A stretch of 5,890 nt of DNA, from positions 1 through 5,890 of the forward strand of contig JBMFTZ010000033.1 in assembly GCA_049966775.1 (NCBI GenBank), written 5' to 3'. A program made the position numbers and the translations under genes. This DNA is from JAKAWW01 sp049966775. Its GTDB lineage: Archaea; Micrarchaeota; Micrarchaeia; Micrarchaeales; Micrarchaeaceae. This document shows, piece by piece, positions 1 through 4,983 of this stretch. The notes beneath the pieces are model-generated. The model made no database searches and was not told where the DNA came from. It saw only the letters and a list, made by a program, of their open reading frames with translations. Within the stretch, counting starts at the first letter, position 1. Each line of letters begins with the position of its first letter.

Positions 1-68
1 GGATTATGGCATAATCTTCTGTGGTATGGGAAGAATTGACTTATGCCCCAAATCCTAGAACCCCAGCC

Positions 69-110
69 GTGCTAAATAATTATCATTTTTGCATGAATAT
101 TTTTTAGCAC
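69..110. repeat. Imperfect inverted repeat, 12-base arms
   Basis: GTGCTAAATAAT at 69-80 is complementary to ATTTTTTAGCAC at 99-110 at 11 of 12 positions (one mismatch, T77/T102), with an 18-base spacer. The right arm contains a run of six T on the + strand. As RNA it could form a hairpin; it could be the 3' end of an upstream transcript or a protein-binding site. The sequence does not decide between these. Confidence 0.5.
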
Positions 111-118
111 ACCATACT

Positions 119-147
119 ATTTATCAGCAGAATGAGATTTATCAGCA
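119..147 (+). repeat. 11-base direct repeat ATTTATCAGCA
   Basis: ATTTATCAGCA occurs at 119-129 and again at 137-147, so the copies start 18 bases apart. It lies about 80-110 bases upstream of the putative TATA box of the gene at 265. Spaced identical copies could be operator half-sites, but no regulator is known, and chance is possible in AT-rich DNA. Confidence 0.45.
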
Positions 148-222
148 ACGCGTAGAACTCCTTAAATTTTGCTGAGGGTTAACCTCGTGCCGTGTCAGAG
201 AAGCCGCAAAGACTCCAAAATG

Positions 223-233
223 CTTATAAAAAC
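223..233 (+). promoter_or_regulatory. TATA-like promoter for the gene at 265
   Basis: CTTATAAAAAC at 223-233 resembles an archaeal TATA box. Initiation about 26 bases downstream would fall near 252-255, giving a leader of roughly 10-13 bases before the ATG at 265. That leader would just include the GGTG motif at 256-259, five bases before the start codon. The two signals agree with each other and argue for the downstream start. Confidence 0.55.
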
Positions 234-264
234 TTTTCCAGTGTTAATACTGACTGGTGTGAGT

Positions 265-717
265 ATGAGCGAGACTAAGAAAAGTAATGGGCAAAAAGAT
301 GCAAGCACAGAAGTATCCGCATCTGCTGCGAATGGGAAGATGTTGCGCAAATGGAACAATCCAGAGTTGGAGAAGTTTCTGCTAGAAGAACGCAACGCTA
401 AACCTAAAATCACCCAGGACGTTAAAACTATTGCTGAAAAAATTGCAAAGGCAGAAAATCTGGAGGTCAGAGAGCTTTTTGATATTGTCAGGCTGGTTCC
501 GCCAGGTTCTAAACACGTATTAGCAGACCAGATCGTGGCTATTACCGAGTACGAGTATGCCACCAGGGCATATGATAGCATATCCATTTACAGTTTCAAT
601 AAAGATATGGTTGCCAGGATTGCAAGCGAAGTGCGCAATGTAGTACCTTATGAGATAAAAGTTGATGGTAATAACATCTTGATAAACAAAAGTAAAGAGA
701 AAAGTAAGCTCGCATAA
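265..717 (+). CDS. Unrecognised 150-aa soluble protein
   Basis: I do not recognise this family. The start at 265 is preferred over TTG 169 or ATG 220 because GGTG lies five bases upstream and a TATA-like box lies 32-42 bases upstream. Residues 1-25 are polar and low in complexity, rich in Ser, Ala and Lys, and probably disordered. The rest looks like a folded alpha/beta domain: charged helices at about 33-75 (ending in LEVRELFDIVRLVPPG), a helix around 83-97, and alternating beta/helix segments to about 141, with a final strand EIKVDGNNILI. The tail is Lys-rich. There is no transmembrane segment, signal peptide or Cys cluster, so a cytoplasmic location is likely. The basic ends would allow nucleic-acid or ribosome binding, but that is only a guess. 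It is convergent with lysS, with no partner gene on its strand. Confidence 0.75.
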   Translation: MSETKKSNGQKDASTEVSASAANGKMLRKWNNPELEKFLLEERNAKPKITQDVKTIAEKIAKAENLEVRELFDIVRLVPPGSKHVLADQIVAITEYEYATRAYDSISIYSFNKDMVARIASEVRNVVPYEIKVDGNNILINKSKEKSKLA

Positions 718-739
718 GAAATTGGGCTGCATGCCTCTG

Positions 740-751
740 TGCTGATCAGCA
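740..751. repeat. Perfect 12-base palindrome between convergent genes
   Basis: TGCTGATCAGCA is its own reverse complement. It lies 23 bases after the stop of the gene at 265-717 and about 90 bases beyond the lysS stop. There is no T-run next to it, so it is not a clear terminator. It shares ATCAGCA with the direct repeat at 119-147, possibly by chance. Confidence 0.4.
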
Positions 752-821
752 AACTTAGCTCTTGTTAAAGATCCTGCCGGGGCGCTCTTGAAAAGATAAC
801 GGCCTTAGCTGTAACAGCACT

Positions 822-827
822 AAAAAA
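822..827 (-). terminator. Oligo-T terminator for lysS
   Basis: The minus strand has a run of six T at 827-822, starting 17 bases after the lysS stop codon and preceded by a GC-rich segment (GCCGCGC). Archaeal RNA polymerase terminates at oligo-T tracts without needing a hairpin, so this is a reasonable terminator for the leftward lysS transcript. Confidence 0.5.
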
Positions 828-843
828 TGCGCGGCAGACTCTT

Positions 844-2385
844 TTACTTCACTGCATCCTCAAGCATGTGTTTTGCTTTGTCAGCGCCTATGAAGTATAT
901 AAGTTTGCCCAGCCTTGGGCCGTTGTCCTTGCCTATGAGTGCCGCGTATATCGCCTTGAAAAGTTCTGGTGCAGGTATTCCGCTTAGTTTTGCTACCGAA
1001 TAGACAAGATTGTGTATCGTAATGTCATCCATATCCGCGCTCAGCTTTGCAGCGAATTCTGAGACTTCCTCTTTGTGCTCTGTTAACCTCGTGGGTTTTA
1101 TTGAAAAGTCATACCTGTCAGGGACATATCCCTGCCTGAGCCATTCCTCTATATAGGGTGCCAAGTATGCCACGCCCTGTGTGTCATGCAGCTCTTCGCC
1201 CACCTTTTTCCAGTCCCTGCGCACCTGGTAGCTAGTAAGTATGTCTACGAACGGCGCTTTCCACGCGAGTTTTCCTACAGAGAGCCTGTACGCCATAACT
1301 TTCTTCTCGTCTGCCCTGCTTTCCGGGTTCTCCAGCTTAGCAACGCGTTCCAGATCGTCATAGACCTGCATGAGCTTCTCCCCACTCGGGTCTATGTCCT
1401 TGTTCTGGGTCAGATAGGGAAGTACAAGAATATATACCAGTACTTCGGGGGGTATAAGCTTCAGTATGTCCTTTGCGCTTGCGGCGTTGCCCGCGGACTT
1501 TGACGCTTTCTTTCCCTTGAATAGTACAAATCCGTATTTGAACAGTATCGGGGGTTCGTGATGCAGTATTTCCTTAAGCATTGCGATTGCGGTATCGGCG
1601 CTGCCACCGTGGGTCATGTGGTCAACGCCCGAGCCCTCGATGCTTGTCTTGAAGTGCACCATCCACGCCGGCCAGTAGACTCTCCACTGCAGCTTGTACC
1701 TGTGGTCGCTTATCTTGTTCCTGCCTCTGAAGCCGCAGCCTTTTGTATAGCCTACGTCGCGGTCGCATACGTATTCATATTCTTCGTCGTTGTGCCATAC
1801 GACCGTAGTTGTAGCAACCTTTCCGCATTTTTCGCATATGGGCATTATGGGGCTCCAGTTGGCCATGGATGACAAGTCCTTAAGCGAGCTTTTTGCCACA
1901 ATCTCCTTAACCTTCTGCTCTTCGTGCAGGTATAGCCTCGCAAAGTCGTCCATCGCACCGCTCTGGTATAGAAAGTCCGCGCGCACCACATCCACATCGA
2001 GCTTGAGCGCCTTCATTATATCCTCTGCTTCTGACAGGTAGTGCTCGCCAAAAGATTTATGGCAGCCGAGCGGGTCGAGCGCATATGCCAGAGGCTTTCC
2101 GAGCTCTGGCGTCAGCACGTTGGTATAATTCTTAAGCTCAGCAGGCACGCTGTCAAGGGCGTCCATTATATCCCCGACGAAGTGCATCTCGGCGCGGCTG
2201 CCCAGTGCCTCTATGCTGCGTTTGATCACGGTCGGATAGAGGAACTCGCAGACGGTACCTAGATGCGCGGGGCCGCTCGTTGTCATGCCCCCGGTCACTA
2301 CAATTGGCGCTTTCTTTTCGCCTATCACCCTGCGCGCCAGTTGCTCTGACCAGTGAGGCACTTTGATTTCCCGGCTTTCGGTCAT
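844..2385 (-). CDS. lysS: Lysyl-tRNA synthetase, class I
   Basis: Charges tRNA-Lys with lysine using ATP in the cytoplasm. From the start used here it has 513 residues, normal for the class I enzyme of archaea and some bacteria, which is unrelated in fold to class II LysRS. The Rossmann-fold signature is HLGT at 41-44 (HIGH equivalent, in TSGPAHLGTV). Four cysteines at 184, 187, 207 and 217 form a zinc-ribbon-like insert. GVDHMTHGGSADT at 253-265 matches the conserved segment before the second signature, which reads KASKS at 293-297 (KMSKS equivalent). The C-terminal third is the helical anticodon-binding region. I chose ATG 2385 because AGGGAT lies a few bases upstream and the sequence from there matches the expected N-terminus. 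ATG 2412, nine codons upstream, is open and would be leaderless given the TATA-like box near 2443. It is divergent from the HAD pseudogene. Confidence 0.96.
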   Translation of the reverse strand: MTESREIKVPHWSEQLARRVIGEKKAPIVVTGGMTTSGPAHLGTVCEFLYPTVIKRSIEALGSRAEMHFVGDIMDALDSVPAELKNYTNVLTPELGKPLAYALDPLGCHKSFGEHYLSEAEDIMKALKLDVDVVRADFLYQSGAMDDFARLYLHEEQKVKEIVAKSSLKDLSSMANWSPIMPICEKCGKVATTTVVWHNDEEYEYVCDRDVGYTKGCGFRGRNKISDHRYKLQWRVYWPAWMVHFKTSIEGSGVDHMTHGGSADTAIAMLKEILHHEPPILFKYGFVLFKGKKASKSAGNAASAKDILKLIPPEVLVYILVLPYLTQNKDIDPSGEKLMQVYDDLERVAKLENPESRADEKKVMAYRLSVGKLAWKAPFVDILTSYQVRRDWKKVGEELHDTQGVAYLAPYIEEWLRQGYVPDRYDFSIKPTRLTEHKEEVSEFAAKLSADMDDITIHNLVYSVAKLSGIPAPELFKAIYAALIGKDNGPRLGKLIYFIGADKAKHMLEDAVK

Positions 2386-2437
2386 TATTATCCCTTTTAT
2401 CTGCGTTAGCATTACGGTACCAAACGGCTATCCAGTT

Positions 2438-2449
2438 ACTATTTTAGAT
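2438..2449 (-). promoter_or_regulatory. TATA-like promoter for lysS
   Basis: On the minus strand ATCTAAAATAGT (2449-2438) resembles an archaeal TATA box. Initiation about 26 bases downstream would be near 2417. This gives either a leaderless start at ATG 2412 or a leader of about 30 bases to ATG 2385 that includes the AGGGAT motif. Confidence 0.4.
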
Positions 2450-2571
2450 ACCATTGCATCACAGTTTCCCCTTTTTGCTTCAGCATGCTTCTGCTTTCGC
2501 GCATCCCGATATTTTTCCATGCTTGCATGTCCTGCGTTTTAGCGTTATTTTTATATTATGTTGCAGCATAA

Positions 2572-2579
2572 TTATAAAT
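2572..2579 (+). promoter_or_regulatory. TATA-like promoter of the HAD pseudogene
   Basis: TTATAAAT at 2572-2579 is a good archaeal TATA match. Transcription would start near 2602, about 19 bases before ATG 2621. The promoter seems intact even though the gene is broken, so the pseudogene and the element inside it could still be transcribed. Confidence 0.5.
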
Positions 2580-2933
2580 CTGTGAGCTCGCTTCATCTGT
2601 TGCAATCTGGAAGCGAATCCATGGCCAAGTATACCAGCAAAAGCATCGACCTCACTTCGAAAAATGTCGTAATGGCGGATCTCGACGACACCCTTGCAGA
2701 GAGCAAGAGCCCTATTGATGCAAAGATGGCTCAGATCATAGCAAAGCTGACAGAAAACAGGCCCTTGCGATAATAAGTGGGGCTCTTATGCCCAATTTGA
2801 AAAACAGCTGGTAGGGGTATTGCAACATGCCCGCCACAGTTTCTCAAATCTCTACCTATCCCACAAATTCTACAGAGCTTTATGTATTCAGGCAAGGCGT
2901 GTGGCGCAGAATTACAAGATGCATAGCAGAAAG

Positions 2934-2953
2934 CCCACGATTTCAATCGTGGG
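2934..2953 (+). repeat. Left-end hairpin of the element
   Basis: CCCACGAT (2934-2941) and ATCGTGGG (2946-2953) form a perfect 8-base-pair stem with a TTCA loop. It lies 18 bases inside the proposed left boundary and resembles the right-end hairpin in sequence. Confidence 0.8.
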
Positions 2954-2967
2954 ATGAATGCAAAGAT

Positions 2968-2976
2968 GTATAAATG
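2968..2976 (+). promoter_or_regulatory. TATA-like promoter inside the element
   Basis: TGTATAAAT lies in this interval, with its centre near 2972. Initiation about 26 bases downstream coincides with ATG 2998, which would make the small regulator gene leaderless. Its position just inside the left end is sensible for an element-encoded promoter. Confidence 0.5.
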
Positions 2977-2997
2977 TTGATGGATAATATTGATAAT

Positions 2998-3123
2998 ATG
3001 GATAAGGTAAAAGTTCAACTCGATAAGGATATAGTAAACAAACTTCTATCGATGAAACAGGTTGGTGATACATATTCTGATGTTATTCGTAGGCTTCTTG
3101 GAAAGAAAAAGGCGAAGATGTAA
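2998..3123 (+). CDS. Small ribbon-helix-helix (antitoxin-like) protein
   Basis: A 41-residue protein with the pattern of a ribbon-helix-helix DNA-binding protein. A short strand KVKVQLD (about 3-9) is followed by helix DKDIVNKLLSMKQ, a turn at VGDTY, and helix SDVIRRLLGKKK with a basic tail. The GDTYSDVIRRLL segment is typical of small VapB/CopG-like antitoxins. Such proteins act as dimers and repress their own promoter. ATG 2998 is preferred because the TATA-like box at 2968-2976 would start transcription there; in-frame ATGs at 2974 and 2980 would add 8 or 6 residues, and the 2974 start overlaps the box. No toxin gene follows; the next reading frame is the tnpB remnant, almost overlapping. 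It probably served the element as a regulator or companion. It looks intact. Confidence 0.7.
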   Translation: MDKVKVQLDKDIVNKLLSMKQVGDTYSDVIRRLLGKKKAKM

Positions 3124-3341
3124 TTATAACATGTAAAATAAAGCATGGCAAAGACTTTTCTAAAGAACTCAAAAAGGCAGCCTATGCAAATGCATTGTTC
3201 AATATTGCATTGCGCCAGCCTTTGGCAGGCATGAGTCAATTGCACGCAGGCAGAGATGCGTGCAAAGGGGGCACTGATGCCCCTCAAATGGCAACGCTGG
3301 GAGCGACAGCGACCATGAACCTTCAAACCGAGCAGGCATAA
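3120..3341 (+). pseudogene. tnpB: TnpB remnant: N- and C-terminal ends fused
   Basis: A continuous 73-codon frame. Residues 1-20 (VIITCKIKHGKDFSKELKKA) resemble the N-terminus of an archaeal group of IS605 OrfB/TnpB proteins. Residues 23-35 (ANALFNIALRQPL) resemble the conserved NAA-x-NIA segment after the RuvC-like domain, and the remainder, HAGRDACKGG to the TAA, looks like the variable TnpB tail. The zinc-ribbon and RuvC catalytic region, about 300 or more residues, is missing by an in-frame deletion near 3180, so no nuclease activity is possible. The frame has no ATG, GTG or TTG at its beginning: it opens GTA ATT ATA, and a single G-to-A change at 3122 from GTG would explain this. The assignment rests on motif memory; the flanking hairpins and TTAC site support it independently. 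Confidence 0.65.
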
Positions 3342-3381
3342 GCCGAAAGGAACCCCACGAATTTATTCGCGGGGGATGTCA
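3342..3381 (+). ncRNA. Putative omega-RNA 3' end / right end
   Basis: In TnpB elements the guide RNA is encoded by the 3' part of tnpB plus the right end, and the guide begins in the host DNA just past the element. That whole region is kept here, from the tnpB tail through the right-end hairpin. The guide would start at 3382 (GAGCGAAGCTCTTTCAAAAG, host pseudogene DNA). Expression and the 5' end are unknown; the assignment is by family analogy only. Confidence 0.35.
3353..3374 (+). repeat. Right-end hairpin of the element
   Basis: CCCCACGAA (3353-3361) pairs with TTCGCGGGG (3366-3374) in a 9-base-pair stem with one A-C mismatch (3357/3370) and a TTTA loop. It shares CCCACGA with the left-end hairpin and lies seven bases inside the proposed right boundary. 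Confidence 0.8.
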
Positions 3382-3552
3382 GAGCGAAGCTCTTTCAAAA
3401 GAGGAAAAGGGTATAATCATAGATGCGCTCGAAAAAGCCATAGACCGTTTTGAATTTGCAAGGCAGGAAAGGATCTTCGGCGAGCAGATAGAGGGCAGAA
3501 ACACGCAGATAACGTTCCCCCGCACTTGGTCAGCAGGCGCCAAAGCAAAGGG

Positions 3553-3564
3553 CTAATATTTTTT
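3553..3564 (+). promoter_or_regulatory. Possible TATA-like promoter for ilvE
   Basis: CTAATATTTTTT is AT-rich and suitably placed: initiation about 26 bases downstream would be near 3583, at the GGTG motif (3582-3585) that lies five bases before GTG 3591. The match to a TATA box is only fair. It sits in the tail of the broken HAD gene. Confidence 0.35.
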
Positions 3565-3590
3565 CGTGAGCATTGAAAGATGGTGGTGAA

Positions 3591-4526
3591 GTGAATAGGA
3601 AAAGCGCCTATGGCAGATATAACCTAAGCGTGTGGCTTGACGGGAAGATGCTCCCCTATGATAAAGCAAGCGTGCCGATATTGACGCATTCGCTCCAATA
3701 CGGCAGCGGAATCTTCGAAGGTATCAGATCCTATGAAACAGGGAAAGGTCCTGCGATATTCCGGCTTGACGACCACGTGAAGAGGTTCATAAACAGCGCC
3801 AAGATATACTACATGGATCTTGGTTACTCCCAAAGCGACATAAAAAAGGCGGTAATAGAGGTTGTGAAGGCGAACAAGCTTGGATCTTGCTACATAAGGC
3901 CTTTCGCGTTTTATGATACCGACGCCATAGGCGTGAACCCGAATGGCAAGAAGGTTAGCGTCTTCATCGCTGCAGTGCCTTTCGGCGCGTACTTCGGCGG
4001 CGGCAAAGAGAAAGGCGTGCATTGCAAGGTGTCATCGTGGCACAGGATCAATTCGCTCATATTGCCCCCGCAGGCAAAAGCAAGCGGCAACTACGTAAAT
4101 TCGATACTTGCAAGCATGGAAGCTGTAAGAAGCGGTGCAGAAGAGGCCATACTCACCTCGACAAGCGGCTACGTTGCCGAAGGTCCGGGCGAGAACCTCT
4201 TCATGGTGAAAGACAACATGCTCCTGACCCCTTCAAGGGAATCTGACATACTGCTAGGCATTACAAGGGATTCCGTGATAAAGATCGCCGAAGGTGAAGG
4301 CATAGAAGTGGCAGAGAGAAGCATACACAGGGAGGAGCTGTACACGGCTGACGAGCTCTTCTTCGCCGGCACCGCGGCAGAAGTCACGCCCATAGTAAGC
4401 GTGGATTCTATAAGCGTTGGCACCGGCAAGCCAGGGCCCATAACCCGGATTATTGCGGAGAAATATTCCTCCATAGTGAGTGGCAAAGAAGAAGAGTACA
4501 GCGAGTGGCTCACATATGTGAAATAA
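3591..4526 (+). CDS. ilvE: Branched-chain amino acid aminotransferase
   Basis: A fold-type IV PLP-dependent transaminase that interconverts leucine, isoleucine and valine with their 2-oxo acids, using glutamate/2-oxoglutarate; cytoplasmic. It has 311 residues, normal for IlvE. Recognisable blocks in order are VWLDGKMLPYDKA near the N-terminus, YGSGIFEGIRSYET (37-50), the PLP-binding lysine at 163 in QAKASGNY, the family signature EGPGENLFMVKD (197-208) with the conserved glutamate, GITRDSVIKIA (223-233), and AGTAAEVTPI (259-268), which binds the cofactor phosphate. Residues 163 onward closely follow the E. coli IlvE pattern. D-amino acid transaminase and aminodeoxychorismate lyase share the fold but lack this combination. 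The GTG start is chosen for GGTG five bases upstream; TTG 3573, six codons earlier, is also open. It follows the HAD pseudogene closely and is convergent with pth2. Confidence 0.95.
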   Translation: MNRKSAYGRYNLSVWLDGKMLPYDKASVPILTHSLQYGSGIFEGIRSYETGKGPAIFRLDDHVKRFINSAKIYYMDLGYSQSDIKKAVIEVVKANKLGSCYIRPFAFYDTDAIGVNPNGKKVSVFIAAVPFGAYFGGGKEKGVHCKVSSWHRINSLILPPQAKASGNYVNSILASMEAVRSGAEEAILTSTSGYVAEGPGENLFMVKDNMLLTPSRESDILLGITRDSVIKIAEGEGIEVAERSIHREELYTADELFFAGTAAEVTPIVSVDSISVGTGKPGPITRIIAEKYSSIVSGKEEEYSEWLTYVK

Positions 4527-4567
4527 ACGAAGGAAACGCCAGGCGCATGACTGCTGTAAGCTTAGGC

Positions 4568-4572
4568 AAAAA
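4568..4572 (-). terminator. Short T-run after pth2
   Basis: Reading leftward, a run of five T occurs about 20 bases after the pth2 stop codon, with further short T groups beyond it. It is a weak but plausible archaeal termination signal in the 66-base gap between the convergent ilvE and pth2 genes. Confidence 0.3.
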
Positions 4573-4592
4573 GCGGAAGCAGAAGCGACCAC

Positions 4593-4952
4593 CTAAAGAA
4601 GCTTGAGCACCGAGGTGAACTGGTCTATCTCGCTTGCCCGCCATGGGCCTACGCCCAGCGCGGTCTTTGTTCCTGGAGGCAGCTCGGTAAGGCCAGCATC
4701 GCTCACAAGGGCGCACGGCACATTCTTGAACTTGAATGCGTTGTAAAGCTTTACCAGCGCCCCCTCGTCGCTCACTTTCAGCACAATCTTCTTTTCACCA
4801 GTGGCCAGCCACTCCTTCGCTACGCTATTATCGGAGCGCTCGGCTTCAAAATAGCTCATAAGCGACGCATGCGCGACCTGCGCGGCCAGCTTGCCCCTTC
4901 CCATCTCTATGTCGGTGCGCACTATTATTACTTGCTTTATCTCCTCTTGCAT
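4593..4952 (-). CDS. pth2: Peptidyl-tRNA hydrolase, Pth2 type
   Basis: Cleaves the ester bond of peptidyl-tRNA that drops off the ribosome, freeing the tRNA for reuse; cytoplasmic. This is the archaeal/eukaryotic enzyme, unrelated to bacterial Pth. At 119 residues it has the family's usual length and consists of the single Pth2 domain. Visible signatures are KQVIIVRTDIEMGRGKLAAQ (6-25) with the conserved Lys21, the following VAHAS with His28, a LKVSDEGAL stretch (58-66), and DAGLTELPPGTKTALGVGP (85-103), the hallmark DAG-T...PG-T...GP pattern, with Asp85. I chose ATG 4952 because the TATA-like box just upstream predicts initiation there, making it leaderless; ATG 4958 would add two residues, and ATG 5006 would overlap the upstream HAD gene and add 18 unlike the family. 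Confidence 0.95.
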   Translation of the reverse strand: MQEEIKQVIIVRTDIEMGRGKLAAQVAHASLMSYFEAERSDNSVAKEWLATGEKKIVLKVSDEGALVKLYNAFKFKNVPCALVSDAGLTELPPGTKTALGVGPWRASEIDQFTSVLKLL

Positions 4953-4970
4953 AATCATATTGATGCAGTA

Positions 4971-4980
4971 ATTATAATAA
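4971..4980 (-). promoter_or_regulatory. TATA-like promoter for pth2
   Basis: TTATTATAAT on the minus strand (4980-4971) lies in the short gap between the HAD stop (4984) and pth2. Its centre is about 23 bases from ATG 4952, fitting a leaderless transcript. It suggests that pth2 has its own promoter despite the close upstream gene. Confidence 0.5.
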
Positions 4981-4983
4981 GCG

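Larger units (their letters stand above)
1..222. other. AT-rich intergenic region with repeats
   Basis: No gene can be supported here. The longest open stretch entering from the left edge on the + strand (2-58) is only 18 codons before a TAG, so it could be the tail of an upstream gene but cannot be identified. The region holds an imperfect inverted repeat (69-80 with 99-110) and an 11-base direct repeat (119-129 and 137-147), listed separately. An upstream extension of the next gene from TTG at 169 or ATG at 220 is formally open, but it runs through the putative TATA box and has no ribosome binding site. Confidence 0.5.
2386..2620. other. Divergent intergenic region
   Basis: This 235-base region separates lysS (leftward) from the HAD pseudogene (rightward). 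It contains the TATA-like box for lysS near 2438-2449 and one for the pseudogene near 2572-2579. Between them I see only a small inverted repeat (CATGC-TT-GCATG, within 2515-2535) and no coding potential. Confidence 0.5.
2916..3381 (+). mobile_element. Internally deleted IS200/IS605-type (TnpB) element
   Basis: This insertion sits inside the HAD pseudogene. Its ends carry related hairpins, the left at 2934-2953 and the right at 3353-3374, both beginning CCCACGA. Subterminal palindromes of this kind are what Y1 transposases of the IS200/IS605 family bind. TTAC immediately precedes the proposed left end, the same tetranucleotide IS608 inserts after, and no target duplication is seen, as expected for the family. 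Joining 2915 to 3382 makes WRRIT-SEALSKEEK in one frame, with the spacing usual for the host family, which supports these boundaries. Inside are a small ribbon-helix-helix gene and a tnpB gene reduced to its two ends. No tnpA is present, so it could move only with help from elsewhere. The exact ends could be off by a few bases. Confidence 0.8.
2621..3569 (+). pseudogene. Decayed HAD phosphatase (phosphomannomutase-like), interrupted
   Basis: The fragments, read in order, follow the HAD subfamily annotated as phosphomannomutase-like hydrolases. First comes the catalytic motif VVMADLDDTLAESK (near 2669-2710). Then LAIISG (2764-2781) and SYAQFEKQL (2784-2810) together restore the motif IISGGSYAQFEKQ, followed by FSNLYL (2841-2858) and PTNSTELYVF. 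After the insertion come SEALSKEEK (from 3383), FGEQIEGRNTQITF (to 3517) and ALGQQAP (3522-3542). About four frameshifts separate these pieces: one base short near 2762-2764 (C run), one base short at 2779-2782 (G run), a shift near 2859, and a shift at the C run 3517-3521. A mobile element occupies about 2916-3381. The reading ends by TGA at 3567-3569 (TAA 3554 in the current frame), so HAD motifs III and IV, normally in the missing C-terminal part, are absent. ATG 2621 is the likely original start. The product cannot be active. Substrate is unknown; the family name is from recognition. Confidence 0.85.

Noticed and set aside
195..587. Open frame on the minus strand, 130 codons
   Set aside because: It is antisense to the 150-aa gene at 265, has a hydrophobic composition typical of antisense frames and no promoter or family signature.
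1186..2262. Several open frames on the plus strand across lysS
   Set aside because: They lie antisense to a clearly identified LysRS with all signatures and have no recognisable domains.
2731..3326. Two open frames on the minus strand across the pseudogene and element
   Set aside because: The plus strand carries the HAD motifs, the ribbon-helix-helix pattern and the TnpB ends; the minus frames are Cys/His/Ile-rich shadow translations.
2998..3341. A toxin-antitoxin pair with the second frame as toxin
   Set aside because: The second frame lacks any PIN, RelE or HicA pattern, has no start codon and matches TnpB ends instead.
2934..3374. The two similar hairpins as a CRISPR-like repeat pair
   Set aside because: There are only two copies, 400 bases apart, with different loops and coding sequence between them; transposon ends explain them better.
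4169..4716. Minus-strand frames across the ilvE end
   Set aside because: They are antisense to ilvE, whose signatures run to its stop; the fragment overlapping pth2 is in the wrong frame.
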